This document shows, piece after piece, positions 15,881 to 16,489 of a stretch of 16,489 nt of DNA. The notes below the pieces were generated by a model, which was given only the letters and a program-made list of their open reading frames with translations, was not told the DNA's origin and searched no databases. Position 1 is the stretch's first letter. Each line of letters starts with the position of its first letter. The stretch covers positions 3,060 through 19,548 of the forward strand of contig PATL01000025.1 in NCBI GenBank assembly GCA_002713605.1. The letters are read 5' to 3'. The DNA comes from a bacterium (lineage in GTDB: Bacteria > Actinomycetota > Acidimicrobiia > Acidimicrobiales > UBA8592). The position numbers and the translations under genes were made by a program.

Positions 15881-16489
15881 CTAAGTATCCTCACTGGCAC
15901 ATAAACCACACCATTCAGATGAACACGTCTGAGGCTCTGATCCTTTGTAGAGAATATTAACTATCCTCTCAATTCCATCCTCAACACGGAAAAGAGCAGA
16001 TTCCAATACATTCTCGGTGATGTGTTCGCTGGAGAATTCAGAGCGGTCCAAATAATATGTAGCTACCATTCGGGGAGGCACTCCAAGGCGAATTGATTCA
16101 AGAAGCGCATAGAACCGTAAATCCTCGCGGTGAGATGAATAGAAACCTCCAGTCTTAAAGTCAACAATTACTTTTCCAGCAGTGGTCCCTAGCGGCTTGC
16201 CCAAAGATAGGTCAACTTTACCTGAGAGAATTATTGCCCCCTGAGCGAATTCGGCACGAATAGGGGCTTCAAGCATAGGTCTCCATTCTTTTTTTAACGG
16301 GGGCCATGATTCAAGAAAAGAAGCTACACGATTATTTACGTCACTTTTCAGTTGTGAACGATCACCATCTTGAAGCCCATGCAACCATGATGCAAGAGCA
16401 TCGTCCCCGTTAGCGCAACGTGATAAAGCTTCATCAACCAAAGAGAGCGGCTCAACTTCACGCTCCCAAAAGACTGAGAGTTCAATCGC
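15881..16489 (-). CDS. PD-(D/E)XK nuclease-like protein, 5'-partial
   Basis: The reading frame stays open to the window edge on the minus strand, so the N-terminus is missing; a TTG at 16441 is in frame but not a convincing start. Counting from that codon, a PD-(D/E)XK core is visible: E64 in RAEFA, D77 in SGKVDLSLG and D94-x-K96 in VIVDFKTGG, followed by REDLRFYALL in the place of the RecB-type Q/Y motif. Three cysteines close the protein (C173, C178, C181 in CSSEWCGLC), as in RecB/AddB/Cas4-type nucleases with an iron-sulfur staple, whose fourth Cys would lie N-terminal. Probably a RecB-family exonuclease-like protein in DNA repair; no CRISPR genes are nearby. Confidence 0.75.
   Translation of the reverse strand, partial: AIELSVFWEREVEPLSLVDEALSRCANGDDALASWLHGLQDGDRSQLKSDVNNRVASFLESWPPLKKEWRPMLEAPIRAEFAQGAIILSGKVDLSLGKPLGTTAGKVIVDFKTGGFYSSHREDLRFYALLESIRLGVPPRMVATYYLDRSEFSSEHITENVLESALFRVEDGIERIVNILYKGSEPQTCSSEWCGLCASEDT

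Overview
The window is a dense bacterial stretch of about 16.5 kb. Nearly all of it is coding, and no gene-free interval exceeds about 120 bases. Base composition is roughly 40-45% GC by eye. Gene content and order point to the Actinomycetota: mfd, eno, an FtsB/DivIC-type septum protein, a DUF501 protein and a short Ppx/GppA phosphatase form a block known from that phylum (Mycobacterium tuberculosis Rv1020-Rv1026 has mfd-mazG-lpqU-eno-ftsB-DUF501-ppx). The modest GC suggests a lower-GC, possibly marine, Acidimicrobiia-like lineage. That last step is inference and was not tested against a database. No rRNA, tRNA, CRISPR array, insertion sequence or phage gene was seen.

Layout: 1-2823 holds the 3' part of mfd, whose true start lies upstream of the window. 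Positions 2929-4597 hold eno and ftsB. Positions 4598-7131 hold a three-gene DrrA/DrrB-type ABC exporter that begins directly after the ftsB stop codon. Positions 7193-12955 hold a carbon-monoxide-dehydrogenase-type (molybdenum hydroxylase) gene set: coxS, coxM, coxD, coxE, two XdhC/CoxI-family genes, a MocA-type cytidylyltransferase and coxG. The household block resumes at 12967-14359 with DUF501 and ppx/gppA. A RimJ/RimL-type acetyltransferase (14436-15065) follows, and two genes lie on the minus strand: a crotonase-fold protein (15062-15820) and a PD-(D/E)XK nuclease-like protein cut by the window edge (15881-16489).

The cox genes make sense together. CoxS carries two [2Fe-2S] clusters and CoxM carries FAD, so both pass electrons from a molybdenum subunit. 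CoxD (AAA+), CoxE (VWA) and the XdhC-like proteins are maturation factors for the Mo centre. The MocA-like protein would make the cytosine-dinucleotide form of the cofactor. CoxG has a C-terminal membrane anchor and could hold the enzyme at the membrane. The catalytic subunit gene coxL, normally next to coxS and coxM, is absent: only 55 bases separate coxM from coxD.

The main points for a second look are: (1) an 8.4 kb exporter-plus-cox block sitting inside an otherwise conserved housekeeping cluster; (2) the missing coxL; (3) two internal cox genes (coxD and mocA) that each start with GTG exactly six bases after a TAGAWT -10 box, with no Shine-Dalgarno sequence and no alternative start, which suggests leaderless transcripts that subdivide the cluster; and (4) a crotonase-family protein that seems to lack both usual catalytic glutamates.
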